Source: Fervidifonticultor_A octavus_A
GTDB taxonomy: Bacteria > Sysuimicrobiota > Sysuimicrobiia > Sysuimicrobiales > Humicultoraceae
Assembly (NCBI GenBank): GCA_031459655.1
Contig: JAVKID010000031.1
Coordinates: 1 to 31,522, forward strand
DNA: 31,522 bases
Direction of reading: 5' to 3'
The position numbers were made by a program, and so were the translations under genes. This document shows, piece after piece, positions 31,195 to 31,522 of this stretch; positions within the stretch are counted from its first letter, which is position 1, and each line of letters opens with the position of its first letter. Below the pieces are notes generated by a model. It made no database searches and had not been told where the DNA came from. It worked only from the letters and a program-made list of their open reading frames with translations.

Positions 31195-31522
31195 ATGTTC
31201 GCACACCTGCTGGTCCCGCTCGACGGCTCGCACCTCGCGGAGAGCGTGCTGCCCGCCGCTCAGGCGCTGGCCGGCCGGTTCAGGTCCCGGGTCACCCTGC
31301 TGCACGTCGTCGAGCGGCGGCCCCCGACGGCCGTCCACGGCGATCGTCATCTGAGATCGGTCCCCGAGGCTGAGGCCTATCTGGCCGGGGTCGCGGCACG
31401 CACGTTCGACGGTCTTAGGACCGCCACGCACGTCCATGGGGCCGAGGCGGCCGACGTCGCGACCCTCATCGCGCGCCACGCCGAGGAGTTGCGGGCCGAC
31501 CTCATCGTCCTGTGCACGCATG
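31195..31522 (+). CDS. universal stress protein (UspA family), truncated by window edge
   Basis: About 109 residues are visible from the ATG at 31195. It opens MFAHLLVPLDGSHLAESVLP and continues VTLLHVVERRPP, and the visible end ADLIVLCTHG is the lead-in to the ATP-binding G-2x-G-9x-G(S/T) motif of UspA proteins, whose rest lies beyond the window. Usp proteins are cytoplasmic nucleotide-binding dimers linked to stress survival. The gene starts one base after the Nramp stop, suggesting shared control with metal uptake. Pairing of Usp and transporter genes is common. Confidence 0.87.
   Translation, partial: MFAHLLVPLDGSHLAESVLPAAQALAGRFRSRVTLLHVVERRPPTAVHGDRHLRSVPEAEAYLAGVAARTFDGLRTATHVHGAEAADVATLIARHAEELRADLIVLCTH

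Overview
The window is a dense, high-GC (roughly 70 percent) bacterial chromosome segment with short intergenic gaps and many 4 to 44 base gene overlaps. There is no rRNA, CRISPR array, transposase or phage gene. A long Bacillus-type SRP RNA (about 271 nt, with Alu domain), a tRNA-Ser with encoded CCA, an F420-type flavin oxidoreductase, a GYD protein and a Lon-like protease with degenerate nucleotide motifs suggest an uncultured, possibly thermophilic lineage near Armatimonadota/Sysuimicrobiota, Chloroflexota or deep Firmicutes. That placement is inference only.

Left part (1-9820). A truncated luciferase-like oxidoreductase (-) diverges from a five-gene operon (+): an ATC-hydrolase family protein, a Tat-exported family 5 solute-binding protein, two Dpp/Opp-type permeases and a metal-dependent amidohydrolase. 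It looks like an uptake-and-hydrolysis cassette, but no ATPase gene is present. Then, on the minus strand, come a secreted Pro-rich repeat protein, an MFS transporter and a possible frameshifted small membrane peptide. A small unknown gene and a class III aminotransferase follow on plus.

Middle (9864-16632, all minus strand; transcription runs right to left): GYD protein, PfkB kinase, GT4 glycosyltransferase, a complete NitT/TauT-type ABC importer (binding protein, permease, ATPase), a Fur/PerR-like regulator, a ferritin-like protein and a secreted jelly-roll protein. The regulator has its own promoter, overlapped by a 7-1-7 inverted repeat and placed so that its mRNA would be almost leaderless.

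Right part. A Lon-like protease that probably does not use ATP (+) is followed by an efflux operon (HlyD adaptor, two ABC ATPases of which the first lacks the switch histidine, one ABC-2 permease) and panE. A short frameshifted relic, possibly of a TetR regulator, is fused by a GTGA overlap to the HlyD gene. The SRP RNA (-), a skeletal acyl-CoA ligase pseudogene (+), lepB and tRNA-Ser (-) come next, then a response regulator/histidine kinase pair (-), a strong terminator and an exported protein of unknown role (-). The end holds an Nramp metal transporter (+) behind a palindromic operator, and a truncated universal stress protein.

The most unusual items are: (1) two decayed genes that keep only fragments, the ligase and the putative TetR; (2) the promoter/operator architecture of the Fur-like gene, part of which recurs before the Nramp gene; (3) the ATPase-less Dpp-like cassette with ATC-hydrolase and amidohydrolase; (4) degenerate ATP sites in the Lon-like protein and the first efflux ATPase. 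I saw no wholly new defence or mobile system.
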